A stretch of 64,000 nt of DNA, taken from NCBI GenBank assembly GCA_963780865.1, contig CAWADT010000006.1, forward strand, positions 1 through 64,000, given 5' to 3'. Under the pieces are notes generated by a model. The model made no database searches. It was not told the origin of the DNA and saw only the letters and a program-made list of their open reading frames with translations. Of this stretch, positions 8,884 through 18,796 are shown one piece after another. Position 1 is the first letter of the stretch; every line of letters starts with the position of its first letter. The translations under genes were made by a program, and so were the position numbers. Source of the DNA: FEN-1073 sp963780865. GTDB taxonomy: Bacteria; Chloroflexota; Anaerolineae; Anaerolineales; RBG-16-64-43.

Positions 8884-9220
8884 CTTTGTTCAGCTCCAGT
8901 ATCAAGTATGAATTATCCCGAATGGCGCCGCTAGACAGGCTTGCGCATCCGGGCGGGTGGCTGTTCGCCGTTCCCCGTGGGGAATGTCGCCAATCGAATG
9001 CGTCAGTTTGTAACGGGAGGACCAGACTATTATATCTATGTTTATTACCCCCAAGTCATTTTACTGATGAAACGGGGCTCCGACACGTGCAGCAGGTTTC
9101 ACTTGGGGTCTTGAACGGCTTGGCAATTGCTAAACCGGGGTTTTAGCCGCCGGCGGGATACTTTTCACCGTTTCCATCGTAGAGTCCCGGTCGGTCGCGG
9201 CTGATTAATCCGCCGGTTTG
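8884..9220. other. Intergenic, nothing recognised
   Basis: This probably contains the promoter of the malic enzyme (minus strand). A 109-codon plus-strand frame overlapping the malic-enzyme start is judged spurious. Confidence 0.3.
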
Positions 9221-9359
9221 TCCCGCTTTCGGATGATGATGAATATCCCGCAGCTTGCCCCGCATTCCTCTTTATTACTCGAAGAATGCGGGGCTTGCTG
9301 CGCAGTTCTTGGGAGTTGCGTACCTTGATACCGCGCTGCTTGCCGCGCGGTCATTCATT
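9221..9359 (+). repeat. Triple-hairpin dispersed repeat (family A), copy 2
   Basis: A near-identical copy of 3566-3708, in the same orientation. The first short palindrome is degraded, but the CCCCGCATTC/GAATGCGGGG and CCGCG/CGCGG hairpins are kept. Confidence 0.75.
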
Positions 9360-9621
9360 GTTTTTACCGATCTATTGGTCCCTGGATTGAAAATCGCATG
9401 TGATTTTATCGGAAAGACTGGTCCAATCGGCTTCTGGGATCTCCCGCCCTATTTCATGGCCTTGGCCTTAATTATTCCCCAACAATTTGAATGTACCAGG
9501 CCGGGTTTATCTGTATTATCGCTTTTACATAAAGCGATAATTGTCAACGACGTTAAGTAATTGACTTTTCGGAAACTGGAATATCTGCTTTGGATTTGCT
9601 TTATTTCCTCAAGGAGAAAAA
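9360..9621. other. AT-rich intergenic region upstream of the lipoprotein
   Basis: No gene is seen. A strong AAGGAGAAAAA ribosome-binding site at its end serves the lipoprotein at 9622. Confidence 0.3.
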
Positions 9622-10269
9622 ATGTCTAAAAATCCTTCGATTTCTTCCCACAACGCCTTCCGACCCACCCGGTTGATCGTCCTCACGTGCGCATTGGTTG
9701 CGGTTGCCTCCGCCTGCGTGGGGGCGACATCCGGCTCGAAGACACCAAACCCAACAACGGTCGTAGGGGGTAATTCATCCGTCGTTCCGCCCACGGAGAC
9801 GGTAGCCGGGACGACCGCGCCGGGAAAAACAGTCCAAGGGAAGGCGCCCGACGCCTGCGCGCTGGCCACCCAAGCCGAGGTGGTAGCGGCTCTCGGTCAG
9901 GCTCCCACTACGACTGTCCCCGGGAATGACCCGAACAATGTCTTCGGAGGAATCACGTATTCCTGCACCTTCCCGGGGACTGACCTCGCCGTTGTGATCA
10001 CCTTGATGGAATTTAATTCACCCGCAACGGCAAAAGATGCGATGACTAAGCAACTCGCCATGGTCCAAGGGGTTGGCACAAGCTCACCCGTCCCGGAGAG
10101 CGGTCTCGGGGATCAAGCTTTCTGGTCAACGGTGCACGCGGGCTGCAGCTTTACCGTCTTGAAAGGCTCGCGTATTTTCAGCGTTCTCTTGGAGGGAAAC
10201 ATAGGGGATCCGGCGTCGCACAAGGCCGCCCTTAAGACCCTAGCGAAATCCATCATAGCCAAGGTATAA
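9622..10269 (+). CDS. Secreted lipoprotein, DUF3558-like
   Basis: A 215-aa protein. The N-terminal signal ends in a lipobox-like VASAC at about residue 33, followed by a Thr/Pro/Gly-rich linker (36-80). A globular domain of about 130 residues starts DACALATQAEVVAALG and has two conserved Cys (SCTF and GCSF) likely to form a disulfide. The DACALLT..E start, YSC and late beta strand pattern resemble DUF3558-type lipoproteins. AAGGAG is well placed before the ATG. Only 12 bases separate it from the PAS-domain gene, so the two probably share a transcript. Role unknown; ligand binding at the cell surface is plausible. Confidence 0.7.
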   Translation: MSKNPSISSHNAFRPTRLIVLTCALVAVASACVGATSGSKTPNPTTVVGGNSSVVPPTETVAGTTAPGKTVQGKAPDACALATQAEVVAALGQAPTTTVPGNDPNNVFGGITYSCTFPGTDLAVVITLMEFNSPATAKDAMTKQLAMVQGVGTSSPVPESGLGDQAFWSTVHAGCSFTVLKGSRIFSVLLEGNIGDPASHKAALKTLAKSIIAKV

Positions 10270-10281
10270 GGAGTTAAGAAC

Positions 10282-10677
10282 ATGCCTACCGATCAGCATC
10301 CCCACGAAGTGCTCCTGCAACAAATTCAACAAGAATTCTCCGGCATATTTAACCAGACGAGCCAAGGCATCTACATCTATCAGGATGATCCACATTGGAT
10401 CTGCAACGAAAAGCTGGCCGCAATGCTTGGATACGCTTCCGCCAGCGAACTCTTCAAGCTCACGAGTGGCATCCCGATACTCGAGGCCCTCGTCGATCCT
10501 GAAAGCCAGCAGCGCGTCGAAGAGGGCTTTACAAAGGCCGTCAATAATAACAACGCGAGTACCGTTCCCGTCACATGGAAGAAAAAAGGCGGCAAAACTA
10601 TCAAAACCCAAACCATCTTCGTTCCGATCAGTTTTAAGGGGAATCTCCTGACGATTCACTTTGTAACACCTCTTTGA
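10282..10677 (+). CDS. Stand-alone PAS-domain protein
   Basis: A 131-aa cytoplasmic protein made almost entirely of one PAS fold: GIFNQTSQGIYIYQ (strands A-B), WICNEKLAAMLGY (helix), a linker, then TVPVTWKKKGGKTIKTQTIF (G-H strands) and a final strand. There is no signal peptide, kinase or output domain, so it may sense or dock for a separate protein. AAGGAGTTAAG precedes the start. It follows the DUF3558-like lipoprotein gene by 12 bases. No binding residue for haem or flavin is evident. Confidence 0.7.
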   Translation: MPTDQHPHEVLLQQIQQEFSGIFNQTSQGIYIYQDDPHWICNEKLAAMLGYASASELFKLTSGIPILEALVDPESQQRVEEGFTKAVNNNNASTVPVTWKKKGGKTIKTQTIFVPISFKGNLLTIHFVTPL

Positions 10678-10775
10678 TCGGCACGGGTCGCCTTTTAACG
10701 CGAACAAACCCGAAATCAGACGACGGATTATCTCGATTTTAGAAATTTGCCGAAAAAAACTGGATTTATCATTGG

Positions 10776-10806
10776 GAGCCCGCCCGTGCGCGACGGGCTC
10801 GTTTAC
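10776..10806 (+). terminator. Intrinsic terminator
   Basis: GAGCCCG (10776-10782) pairs with CGGGCTC (10794-10800), followed by GTTTACTTTC. It lies about 100 bases after the PAS gene stop and probably ends the lipoprotein-PAS transcript. The rest of 10678-11076 shows no gene. Confidence 0.65.
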
Positions 10807-11076
10807 TTTCTAATCCCCATTTTTTGGACTCTGGCAAAGATCGTGCTGGGTGCAATATCCGGATCGTTCCAATATCAAAATAATAATTGGATAAAAATGA
10901 TCAAAAATAAGTTATGGCGAAATCTTCCTTTTGAATCAATAGATTTCCGTCGCTGTATCGATGGGTCCGAATAATGAAAACATCGATGTCTAAATCGTGA
11001 CCGCGCTGTAACAGGGTGGTAACATCCATCGGCTAGAATTTCATCGTTGGAGTGGGAACAAGAAAGGGCTTTGACG

Positions 11077-12177
11077 ATGAAACGGTTCAAGATCCGATAT
11101 CTTCTTTTCGCATTGCCAATAGTCCTCGCGCTTTTTTGCGCCGGCGTGGTTTCGCAGTTCGGTTCCTACGCGCCCGCCGCTCCGAAGGAATCATCGACCG
11201 AGACTCCCACTGCGTTCCAACCCGCCACCGAAACACCGTTGGGGCCAACCCCAACTCCCAGCGCGACCGGCACCATGCTGCCCCCGCTTCCGACTGTCAC
11301 CCCCACGCCTGTCGGCGGAGTCCGGCCGTGGTCGCCGTATGCCGGGCCGGTGCATCCGGCGTCGACGCCGATTCCCACCCCCGCCGAGGAAATCCTCCAA
11401 GGCAAAGATACGCTCAACATCGCCCTGCTGGGAATCGATGCGAGTTCAACCGACGGCGCGTATCGGACGGACGCGATCCTGATCCTCTCGCTCGACCGGG
11501 ACCGAAAAACCGCCGCGTTGATTTCCTTTCCGCGCGATCTGTACGTCTATATCCCGGCCTACGGGATGCAGCGCATTAACATAGCCTTTCTCGAGGGGCA
11601 GGAATTGCATTATCCCGGCGGGCGGTTCGGACTGCTGGCCGACACGATGAAGTACAATTTCGGCTTGCGGATCGACCATTACGCGCTGATGAACTTCCAG
11701 GGGTTTAAGGATATGGTCGACGCGCTCAAGGGGATCGACGTCGACGCCGCGCACCCGCTGACCGACTTCCGCCTCGGATATGGAAACTACACCGTCCCGG
11801 CCGGGATCACGCACATGGACGGGCCCACGGCGCTGTGGTACTCGCGCTCGCGCTATACCACCACCGATTTCGACCGCGATCAACGCCAGCAGGAAGTCAT
11901 CCTCGCGATCGCGCAGCGGCTGCTGGACCGGCGCGCGCTGGCCAATCTTCCGGGTTTCTTTAAGACGTTCATGAAATATTTTGAAAGCGACCTGACGCTC
12001 GATACCGTCACGCCCTATCTGGAACTGGCCGGAACCGTCTCGCCATCCACCCTCAAGCGCTACCGGATTATTCTTCCGGACCAGTGTACCCACTGGACGA
12101 CACCGGAAGGCGGGTGGGTGCTCATCCCGAAATACGACGCCATCCGGACGTTGCTGGAAACGGCGCTGGTGGGATAA
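11077..12177 (+). CDS. LytR-CpsA-Psr (LCP) family glycopolymer transferase
   Basis: A 366-aa membrane-anchored enzyme. An N-terminal signal anchor (about 5-27) is followed by a long Pro/Thr-rich extracellular stalk (30-105) and the LCP domain (about 110-360) with LNIALLGID, YRTDAILILSLD, ISFPRDLYVYIP, RINIAF, a YSRSRYTTTDFDRDQRQQ segment carrying the conserved Arg/Asp cluster, and a C-terminal YLEL region. Characterised LCP proteins transfer undecaprenyl-linked glycopolymers to the cell wall. The ATG at 11077 is preferred over a TTG at 11047 because the signal anchor then begins properly and AAAGGG precedes it. Confidence 0.92.
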   Translation: MKRFKIRYLLFALPIVLALFCAGVVSQFGSYAPAAPKESSTETPTAFQPATETPLGPTPTPSATGTMLPPLPTVTPTPVGGVRPWSPYAGPVHPASTPIPTPAEEILQGKDTLNIALLGIDASSTDGAYRTDAILILSLDRDRKTAALISFPRDLYVYIPAYGMQRINIAFLEGQELHYPGGRFGLLADTMKYNFGLRIDHYALMNFQGFKDMVDALKGIDVDAAHPLTDFRLGYGNYTVPAGITHMDGPTALWYSRSRYTTTDFDRDQRQQEVILAIAQRLLDRRALANLPGFFKTFMKYFESDLTLDTVTPYLELAGTVSPSTLKRYRIILPDQCTHWTTPEGGWVLIPKYDAIRTLLETALVG

Positions 12178-12234
12178 TCCAGGGTGGATAGTATTTTACG
12201 GAGGACAGGGGAAAGGATGGTTTGGAGAAGGATC

Positions 12235-13538
12235 ATGGACGCAAGGCCGTTGCTCGCCCTGGGGGTAGGCTTCCTTCTGGCCGGCTGCGGCACGTTGCGG
12301 ATCGACATTGACTATGGGAAAACGCAGATTCCCCAAACGGCCGAACCCTCGCCGGATTTTTCCAAAACCCTCGGCGCGATTCCCACAAGGACTCCGACCC
12401 CCGTGATAATGCCATCCCTCACGCATCCACCGGCTGTTGGCGGACCTACGAATCCCAATCCGACTGATTCTTTCTTCGAAGTGGTCGCGATTGCGGCGGG
12501 GAACAACCACACGTGCGCGCTTCTCGCTTCGGGGAAGGTGAAGTGCTGGGGGTTGAATGATAAGGGACAGCTCGGGGACGGAAGCCGGATCAATCGGACC
12601 AGTCCGGTGGAGGTCGCAGGGTTGACCGGCGTCACGGCGATTGCGGCCGGAGGAAGCCATACGTGCGCGCTATCCGGCGGCGGAGTGAAATGCTGGGGGA
12701 GAATCTTTCCGGCCAGTTGGGTGATGGCACCCGGACCGACAGCGCGACGCCGGTAGAGGCAACCGGGCTCGGCAACGGCGTCGCCGCCATCGCAGCGGGA
12801 GGCGGCCACACGTGCGCGCTGCAGGACAGCGGCGCGCTCTGGTGCTGGGGATGGAACGGGGCCGGACAACTGGGCGACGGAACGACCATGGACCACAGCG
12901 TCCCGGCGCCGGTGGACGCGGCGGGCACATTCTTCTATGCGGTCGCGGCGGGTTACAAACATACCTGCGCGCTGACCACATCCGCTGGGGTGAAATGCTG
13001 GGGGGAGAACCAATCCGGCCAGCTGGGCGATGGCGCCCATGCCGACCGCTTGAAACCGGTCGATGTGGAGGGATTGCGCATCACTGTAATCGCTATCTCC
13101 TTGGGGGAAGCCCACACGTGCGCTGTGATGAACAACCACGCGCTCGAGTGCTGGGGCGACAATCTGTTCGGCCAATTGGCGGACGATAGGGTGAAGGATA
13201 GCGCCTTCCCGATGGTAGTGGGCGGATGGACCGACGGAGTGCTGGCGGTGAGCGCGGGATCCGGCCACACCTGCGCGCTCACGGAGGCCGGCGCGGAGTG
13301 CTGGGGCCGGAATTATTTCGGACAACTCGGGGACGGGACGAAGGACAGCTCGTCCCGTCCAGTGAAGGTTGTCGGATTCTCGCTGACCATTACGGCTATC
13401 GCCGCCGGCGGCAATCACACGTGCGGCCAATCCGCCGGAGGCGGGGTGCGTTGCTGGGGGAACAATGCCTTCGGCCAATTAGGGGACGGAACCGCCGCCG
13501 ACCGCAGCACGCCGGTGGATGTTGTCGGACTAAGTTAG
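12235..13538 (+). CDS. RCC1-repeat lipoprotein (frameshifted)
   Basis: A surface lipoprotein with a signal peptide and lipobox FLLAGC, a Pro/Thr linker, and about seven RCC1-type blades of the form AIAAGGxHTCAL...GVKCWGxNxxGQLGDG, predicted to form a beta-propeller. The frame breaks at about 12695: TGGGGGAGAAT needs one more G to continue in the downstream frame, so a single base is missing from a G run. Downstream of the break the frame stays open to 13538. GGAG lies 7 bases before the ATG at 12235; 12217 is an alternative. It is followed by a paralogue at 13649. Propeller repeats with Cys and His in each blade suggest binding or adhesion; no enzyme motif is seen. Confidence 0.8.
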
Positions 13539-13648
13539 CGCCTCGGGTTATCCCGCGAAAGATTTTTTTAATTGTGGATAAACAAGCAACGACTCGGTGT
13601 GTGCCGAAACCCGCCGTTCTGGAAAGGCAGATCGAGGGAAAGGTTAAA

Positions 13649-14953
13649 ATGTTCAGGATTAAGGGAATGACGATCAAGCGATATTTATCCGCTGGCATGT
13701 TTTTTCTTCTGGCCGGCTGCGGGACGGTCCGAATTAGCATCGACTATGGCAACACTCCGGTTCCCAGCCGGACCGATACCCTCCGCTTGTCCACGCCGAC
13801 CCCGGCGCCGTCGGCGGCCCCAACTTCCACTGTCACTCGGACCGCCGCCCCCACCGCGAATCCCAGCCCAACGGAATCTCAAAAAGGTGTTCTCGCCATT
13901 GCGGCGGGCCGAAGCCATACCTGCGCCTTGACGGAGGGCGGCACGGTGAAGTGCTGGGGGGAAAACGATCATGGCCAACTCGGCAACGGCACGATGGTCA
14001 ACAGCAATGTGCCGGTGGAGGTCAGCGGGCTGGCCGGCGTGAAGGCAATCACGGCCGGCTGGGAGCACACTTGCGCGTTGACGATGGACGGCGGGGTGAA
14101 GTGCTGGGGATACAACCCAAACGGGGAATTGGGGAACGGAATGTCCGTCGACAGCGACGTGCCGGTGGATGTAAAAGGATTGACCGCGGGGGTTGCCGCG
14201 ATCGACGCGGGTGATGACCACACTTGCGCGGTGACCGGAAACGGCGGACTGAAATGCTGGGGCTATAACGAATTTGGGCAATTGGGCGACGGGACCAAAT
14301 CCAGCCGCAGCGTTCCGGTGGACTCGCAAGCGTACGCCAGCGGTGTGGCTGAGGTTGCGGCGGGATGGGGGCACACCTGCGTGCGGACGACCGGCGGCGG
14401 GGCGAAGTGTTGGGGGGACAACGAATATGGACAATTGGGAGATGGCGAAACAGTCGACGTCCGACTTACACCGGTGGATGTGACCGGGTTAACTTACGGC
14501 GTGTTGAAGATTGCCGCCGCCGGCGGCCAAAGTTGCGCGCTGACAACCGGCGGAGGTGTGTCGTGCTGGGGGAATAACAAATACGGCCAACTGGGCGACG
14601 GGAGCGGCCAGCAAGCGAATGTCCCGGTGCAGGTTGTCGGATTGACCGCGGGTGTCAGCAATGTGGAAGTCGGTTGGAATCACGCTTGCGCGGTGGTTAA
14701 CGGGGGCGGGCTGGATTGCTGGGGCTGGAATTATTACGGCGGGCTGGGCGACGGCACGAAAACTACACAACCCAGGCCGGTGAAAGTGTACAAACTAACC
14801 GACGGCATCCAGGCCATCGCGGTTGGCTGGGCCCATACCTGCGTCGCAACGGATCTGGGCGCGGCCAAATGCTGGGGGTCGAACGAGTTCGGCCAGCTCG
14901 GCGACGGCACGGAGAGCGACAGCGGCACTCCGCTCGCCGTGGTTGGATTGTAA
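13649..14953 (+). CDS. RCC1-repeat lipoprotein, intact paralogue
   Basis: A 434-aa lipoprotein: signal with lipobox FLLAGC (about residues 18-23), a Thr/Pro/Ala linker to about 75, then seven RCC1-like repeats, each with a HTCAL...KCWG core and GQLGDGT turn. The N-terminus (LAGCGT.RI.IDYG) is nearly the same as in the preceding gene, so the pair arose by tandem duplication. The ATG at 13649 has GGGAAAGG about 6 bases upstream; an in-frame extension to 13226 overlaps the previous gene and is not used. Confidence 0.85.
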   Translation: MFRIKGMTIKRYLSAGMFFLLAGCGTVRISIDYGNTPVPSRTDTLRLSTPTPAPSAAPTSTVTRTAAPTANPSPTESQKGVLAIAAGRSHTCALTEGGTVKCWGENDHGQLGNGTMVNSNVPVEVSGLAGVKAITAGWEHTCALTMDGGVKCWGYNPNGELGNGMSVDSDVPVDVKGLTAGVAAIDAGDDHTCAVTGNGGLKCWGYNEFGQLGDGTKSSRSVPVDSQAYASGVAEVAAGWGHTCVRTTGGGAKCWGDNEYGQLGDGETVDVRLTPVDVTGLTYGVLKIAAAGGQSCALTTGGGVSCWGNNKYGQLGDGSGQQANVPVQVVGLTAGVSNVEVGWNHACAVVNGGGLDCWGWNYYGGLGDGTKTTQPRPVKVYKLTDGIQAIAVGWAHTCVATDLGAAKCWGSNEFGQLGDGTESDSGTPLAVVGL

Positions 14954-15277
14954 TCCGCGCCAGGGCGACAAAAACTTTGCCACTAACACCGGCGGCCGCC
15001 GGGGCTTGATCCTTGGCGGCGGGCGATGTGGTTACGTGCGCATTGTTGTTCGGTGGCATACCGTGCGACTGAATGAACGGGCACGCCCCAGAGGGAAGGA
15101 CGGACGAGATTCGGTCTGATCCCGTGGAAAAGTTTGGATTGAAGCTGGGCTGCGAGGTGAGGAAACCGCGGTTGGCAGAGGATTATTGCCGAGAGCATTA
15201 TTGGTACGATGAACGAAATAAGCGGTCGCGCAGGTAAAGGTTACCTTCGGAGTTTTCTTTGAATGGGTAAGCCGCTA
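14954..15277. other. Intergenic between convergent genes
   Basis: No gene or clear terminator was recognised; short frames on both strands are unremarkable. Confidence 0.3.
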
Positions 15278-16219
15278 TCAACCGGGGATCGCCGGCGCCG
15301 TTGCCTGGACCAGCGGGAGCGAAACCGCAAACACCGTTCCCCGCGCGCCGTCCCGCCGGCTGCGGACCGCGATGGCTCCCCGGTGGCGGTCGATCACGCG
15401 GCGGACGAGCGCGAGCCCCAGCCCGCTGCCTTCGCGGCCGCGGGCGTTGGATCCGCGGTAGAGTTCCTCGAATACGCGCGGCAAATCCTCCTCCGGGATT
15501 CCCGGTCCGGAATCGGCGATTTCTACCTGCACCTGGCGGTCGTGCTCCATCGCCCGGACCTCCACCGTGTCCTGTGGGCCGCTGAACTTCAACGCGTTTT
15601 CGATCAGGTTGAAAAAGGCGAGACTCAGCAGATCGCGGTCTCCGACGATTTCCGGCAGCGGCCAGGGTACCCGCGGGAGAACCAGGCGCAGATCTCTCCC
15701 CGCGCCGGATGGATGCGAGCGAACGGCCTCGACGGTCTCCTCCAGCAGCGTGCTGATATTTACTTTAGCGTATTCGAGCGGAATTTCTTCCAGATCCGCG
15801 AGTTTCCGCAAATCCGCGGTGAGCCGGGTAAGCCGTTCCACCTGGCGCTGGATATCCGTGATCACCGGCGCCGGCGCCGAAGGGGGCGCGGCGCCTTCCA
15901 GGTTGGCGAGCGCCGCGCGGATTCCGGTCAACGGATTTTTCAGCTCATGATCCAGCCGCCGCAGGAAGCGGCGCTGAGCTTCGGCCCGCGCCTTCCGTTC
16001 GCGCGCGAGCGCGGAAAGAAGCCGCAGAGCATTCCGCCTCCCCGAGATCAGGAAAAACAGGATCAGGGCGGTAATCCCCGCCCCGCAAAAAAACGCCACC
16101 AGCCCCAGATCGATCTGAAGGGTCAACACCGGGATGGGATGAAACGCCCGCGCAAGCGCAATCCAAACCGCCACACCTACGGCGGCGGGAATGCACCCGA
16201 GTGCCAGACGCAGCCTCAT
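15278..16219 (-). CDS. Sensor histidine kinase
   Basis: A 313-aa kinase with two N-terminal membrane helices (about 5-25 and 36-60) and almost no extracytoplasmic loop, so it may sense the membrane itself. HisKA has the H-box RRLDHELKNPLTG (about 90), and HATPase has NLIENALKF (N), DSGPGIPEED (G1) and GSGLGLALV (G2). Its start overlaps the stop of the response regulator by ATGA, so translation is coupled. Input signal unknown. Confidence 0.93.
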   Translation of the reverse strand: MRLRLALGCIPAAVGVAVWIALARAFHPIPVLTLQIDLGLVAFFCGAGITALILFFLISGRRNALRLLSALARERKARAEAQRRFLRRLDHELKNPLTGIRAALANLEGAAPPSAPAPVITDIQRQVERLTRLTADLRKLADLEEIPLEYAKVNISTLLEETVEAVRSHPSGAGRDLRLVLPRVPWPLPEIVGDRDLLSLAFFNLIENALKFSGPQDTVEVRAMEHDRQVQVEIADSGPGIPEEDLPRVFEELYRGSNARGREGSGLGLALVRRVIDRHRGAIAVRSRRDGARGTVFAVSLPLVQATAPAIPG

Positions 16220-16932
16220 GATTTGCGCTCCACCGGCGCGAGGAACCGATATCCCTCGCCGGTGACGGTTTCAATGAAGCGCGGTTCCTCGGCTTCGTCG
16301 CCTAGCGCGCGGCGAAGTTCCGACACGCGCGTGTCCACCGCCCGCGTTCCGGCCGGGTAGTCCCATCCCCACACCGCGTCCAGAAGCCGCTCGCGCGTGA
16401 TCAGCTCGTCCGGATGGGTCATCAAATATTCGAGCAGCGCCAGCGCCTTGGGCGTGAAAGATAACGGCCGCCCCGCCAGCGTAGCGCGCCGCGCCCGCCG
16501 GTCCAGTTCCAGCGCGCCCGAGGTTATCTTCCAGGCGGAGGATAACGGGATGGTCGACGCTTTCGCGCGGCGCAGAATCGCCCGGACGCGGGCCAGCAGC
16601 TCGAGCGGGTCGAACGGCTTGTTGAGGTAATCGTCGGCGCCTTCTTCGAGAGCGATCGCCCGCTCGCCGGCCTCGCCCACCTGCGTGAGCAGGAGCACCG
16701 GCCGATAATCCCCCCGCGACCGCAGCGTCCGAAGCACGGTCCGTCCGTCCATTTCCGGCATCAGCACGTCCAGGATCACGAGGTCCGGGTTGGTTTTTTC
16801 GATCTCCCCTAGCGCCGCAATTCCATTGGCCGCGCACCCCACCGCGTACCCCGACCGGCTCAGGAAGGCGCTGAGATTTTCCGTGATGGAGGGTTCGTCG
16901 TCTACCAGAAGGATTTTTTGGACCGAGCTCAT
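16216..16932 (-). CDS. OmpR-family response regulator
   Basis: A 238-aa regulator: receiver with VDDEPS, phospho-acceptor LVILDVLMPEMDG, and Lys in YLNKPFDP; then an OmpR-type winged helix ending TGEGYRFL. The start at 16932 is chosen because GTGGAGG lies 8 bases upstream; a GTG 15 bases earlier is less likely. It forms an overlapping operon with the downstream histidine kinase. Targets are unknown; the neighbouring lipoprotein genes are candidates only by proximity. Confidence 0.93.
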   Translation of the reverse strand: MSSVQKILLVDDEPSITENLSAFLSRSGYAVGCAANGIAALGEIEKTNPDLVILDVLMPEMDGRTVLRTLRSRGDYRPVLLLTQVGEAGERAIALEEGADDYLNKPFDPLELLARVRAILRRAKASTIPLSSAWKITSGALELDRRARRATLAGRPLSFTPKALALLEYLMTHPDELITRERLLDAVWGWDYPAGTRAVDTRVSELRRALGDEAEEPRFIETVTGEGYRFLAPVERKS

Positions 16933-17175
16933 GCGATGATCCTCCACAAGATGAGTAGAATAATGGAATATAGCATACTACTTTTTTTAAAGGGGGCGGA
17001 TCGAATGCGGGGTAATTCTTTATCCGCGGCGGGAAGAATCGGGAACCGTTGCCGCCAATCTCCGTTCCGGCCGAAGATCCTGCCCTGTGGGGAGTGCGGC
17101 CGGGGTTCGCTGCGAAGCTCTGGAAGTTCAAGGGAATTATTTTCACGGATTAATGAGTTCGGCCGGTTTTATTTT

Positions 17176-18453
17176 TTATTGCGGGAGGGAAGGGAACTGC
17201 CCGGTTTCCGAGTCCGCCGCTATCAGTAACGCGTCATCCTGGCCGCTGCCGAAGCTTTGCGTGGTTCCGGCGATAAACGCGCGGTTTCCAAATATCGCCA
17301 GCCCGCTCGCGCTGTCGTTGAACCGTCCTCCCCAGGTTTTGGCCCAAACGAGGGCTCCCTCGGGCGTAAAGCGCAGGAAGGCCACGTCGAGACCGCCGCC
17401 CTTGCTGAAACTGTCGGACGAGCCGGCGAGGTAAATATCGCCCGACGGCCCGACCGCGACCGCCCGGGCGGATTCACTTCCCTTCCCGCCCCAGAGCTGT
17501 TCCCAGATCAGGTTCAGTTTTTTGTCGTACTTGCGCAGGAAAATCTGGCCCCCGTTTCCTTTGTCGAGCGTCAGACCAACGGCATAGAGGAAAGTTCCGT
17601 CGCTGGTCAGGCCCAGGGCGTCGGTTCCCAGCGGGCCGCCCCACGTGGTATGCGAGAGGTACTGTCCGGTCTCTTTTGAGAATCGGACGATCAAACCCTC
17701 CCCGCCCAGGAGGATGTTCGTCCCGTTATACCTTCCAGCTACGTAGATCGTGTCCCGGTCCACGACCATTTGCCCGTCGCCTTCGTCCCAGCCTTTTCCG
17801 CCCCACGAACTGGCCCAGATTAATCTTCCCTTGAGATCCAGCTTGAGGACGGCCACGTCGTTGCCGGTGGTCTTGCCGGTGGTCCAGCCGGAGAGATAGA
17901 TGGCGTCGTCTTCGGCCACCAGGCCGTCCACTTCCTCATAGCCGAATCCCTGCCCCCAGGTGAAATCCCAAACCAGGCTGCCGTCCTGGGCGTTCAACGC
18001 CAGCACGGCCATGTCGGCCTGAGTCAGATCGATGGAAGAGGTGTAGGTGAGGCCGCCGACGTACACGGTGTTTCCCTTGACAGTGACGATGAACGCTTTC
18101 TCCATATTCTTCCCGCCCCAGCGCGTATGCCAGAGCTCGTTTCCGTCCGGTGAAAACTTGTACGCGACGATGTCGGCGAAAGGTTCCCCCTCCGCCTGTT
18201 GAAACGTGGCGAAGTAGATATTTCCTTCGGAGTCCGCGTCCACGCCCCAGCCTTGATCCAACCGGGCGCCGCCACGAGTGAGATACCAAAGTGTGGGGCG
18301 GATTTCGGTGGCGGACGCAATGTTGGGGGAAGGGGTTGCCGCTGTGGTAAAAGTAGGCGAAGAGGGAGTCCGCGCGGAGGTGACGCAACTAAAGAGAAAA
18401 AATATGGTTGCCAGCCACGGAAAGCACGAACCGAGGAATCCCTTTTTTCTCAT
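17176..18453 (-). CDS. Beta-propeller (SBBP-repeat) lipoprotein
   Basis: A 425-aa predicted lipoprotein. The signal ends in LFSC at about residue 23, then a short Thr/Ser/Pro linker. Six to seven repeats of about 50 residues follow, each with a W..TWGG motif and phrases such as GNTVYVGG, DDAIYLSG, GDIYLAGS and NRAFIAGT, the pattern of SBBP/YWTD-like propellers. This suggests a surface binding protein; no catalytic residues are evident. The start is not preceded by a clear Shine-Dalgarno, so it is a little uncertain. It lies upstream on the same strand as the regulator pair but 240 bases away. Confidence 0.75.
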   Translation of the reverse strand: MRKKGFLGSCFPWLATIFFLFSCVTSARTPSSPTFTTAATPSPNIASATEIRPTLWYLTRGGARLDQGWGVDADSEGNIYFATFQQAEGEPFADIVAYKFSPDGNELWHTRWGGKNMEKAFIVTVKGNTVYVGGLTYTSSIDLTQADMAVLALNAQDGSLVWDFTWGQGFGYEEVDGLVAEDDAIYLSGWTTGKTTGNDVAVLKLDLKGRLIWASSWGGKGWDEGDGQMVVDRDTIYVAGRYNGTNILLGGEGLIVRFSKETGQYLSHTTWGGPLGTDALGLTSDGTFLYAVGLTLDKGNGGQIFLRKYDKKLNLIWEQLWGGKGSESARAVAVGPSGDIYLAGSSDSFSKGGGLDVAFLRFTPEGALVWAKTWGGRFNDSASGLAIFGNRAFIAGTTQSFGSGQDDALLIAADSETGQFPSLPQ

Positions 18454-18552
18454 GGAGATAATTCCACGCTAGGAATATTCTACATTCAGTCTACCTCTAC
18501 TCGATCGATAACGGAATTTGTATTAAACAGGGTTCTGAAATACAGGAAAGAG
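18454..18552. other. Spacer upstream of the propeller lipoprotein
   Basis: No gene. It probably contains the minus-strand promoter of the lipoprotein but no clear hexamers were found. Confidence 0.25.
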
Positions 18553-18642
18553 GTCATTGCAAGCGACCAAAGGGAGCTAAGCAATCTCTTTTTTCGCGGA
18601 AGAAAGACCAGATTGCTTCGTCACTCCGCTCCTCGCAATGAC
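18553..18642 (+). repeat. Dispersed palindromic repeat (family B), copy 1
   Basis: The left arm starts GTCATTGCAAGCGACC and the right arm ends CTCCTCGCAATGAC; internally GCAATCT and AGATTGC pair. It is an imperfect copy of the element at 25861-25949. Repeats with CATTGCGAGC...GAAGCAATC arms are known to recur across unrelated bacterial genomes. Confidence 0.7.
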
Positions 18643-18719
18643 AAATCCAGACTTCTTCGGCACCCTGGTAAATGGCAACTTTATGTTATCGGAATTTCGA
18701 GTTCGCGCAGCTCGCCATC

Positions 18720-18765
18720 GATCTATGATGACCCATTGTCCATGGTCTATGGTCCATCGTCCCTC
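18720..18765 (+). repeat. CCATGGTCTATGGTCCATCG-type low-complexity repeat
   Basis: A short run of CCATGG/TATGGTCCATCG units, related to the longer array between pyrB and pyrFE (59171-59222). Confidence 0.5.
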
Positions 18766-18796
18766 CGAAAGGGGGATTCCTCGGAGAGAGCAACCG

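Noticed and set aside
12312..13478. 388-codon minus-strand open frame opposite the RCC1 gene
   Set aside because: Repeats arise only because the RCC1 repeats are read backwards; the plus-strand frame has signal peptide and domain logic.
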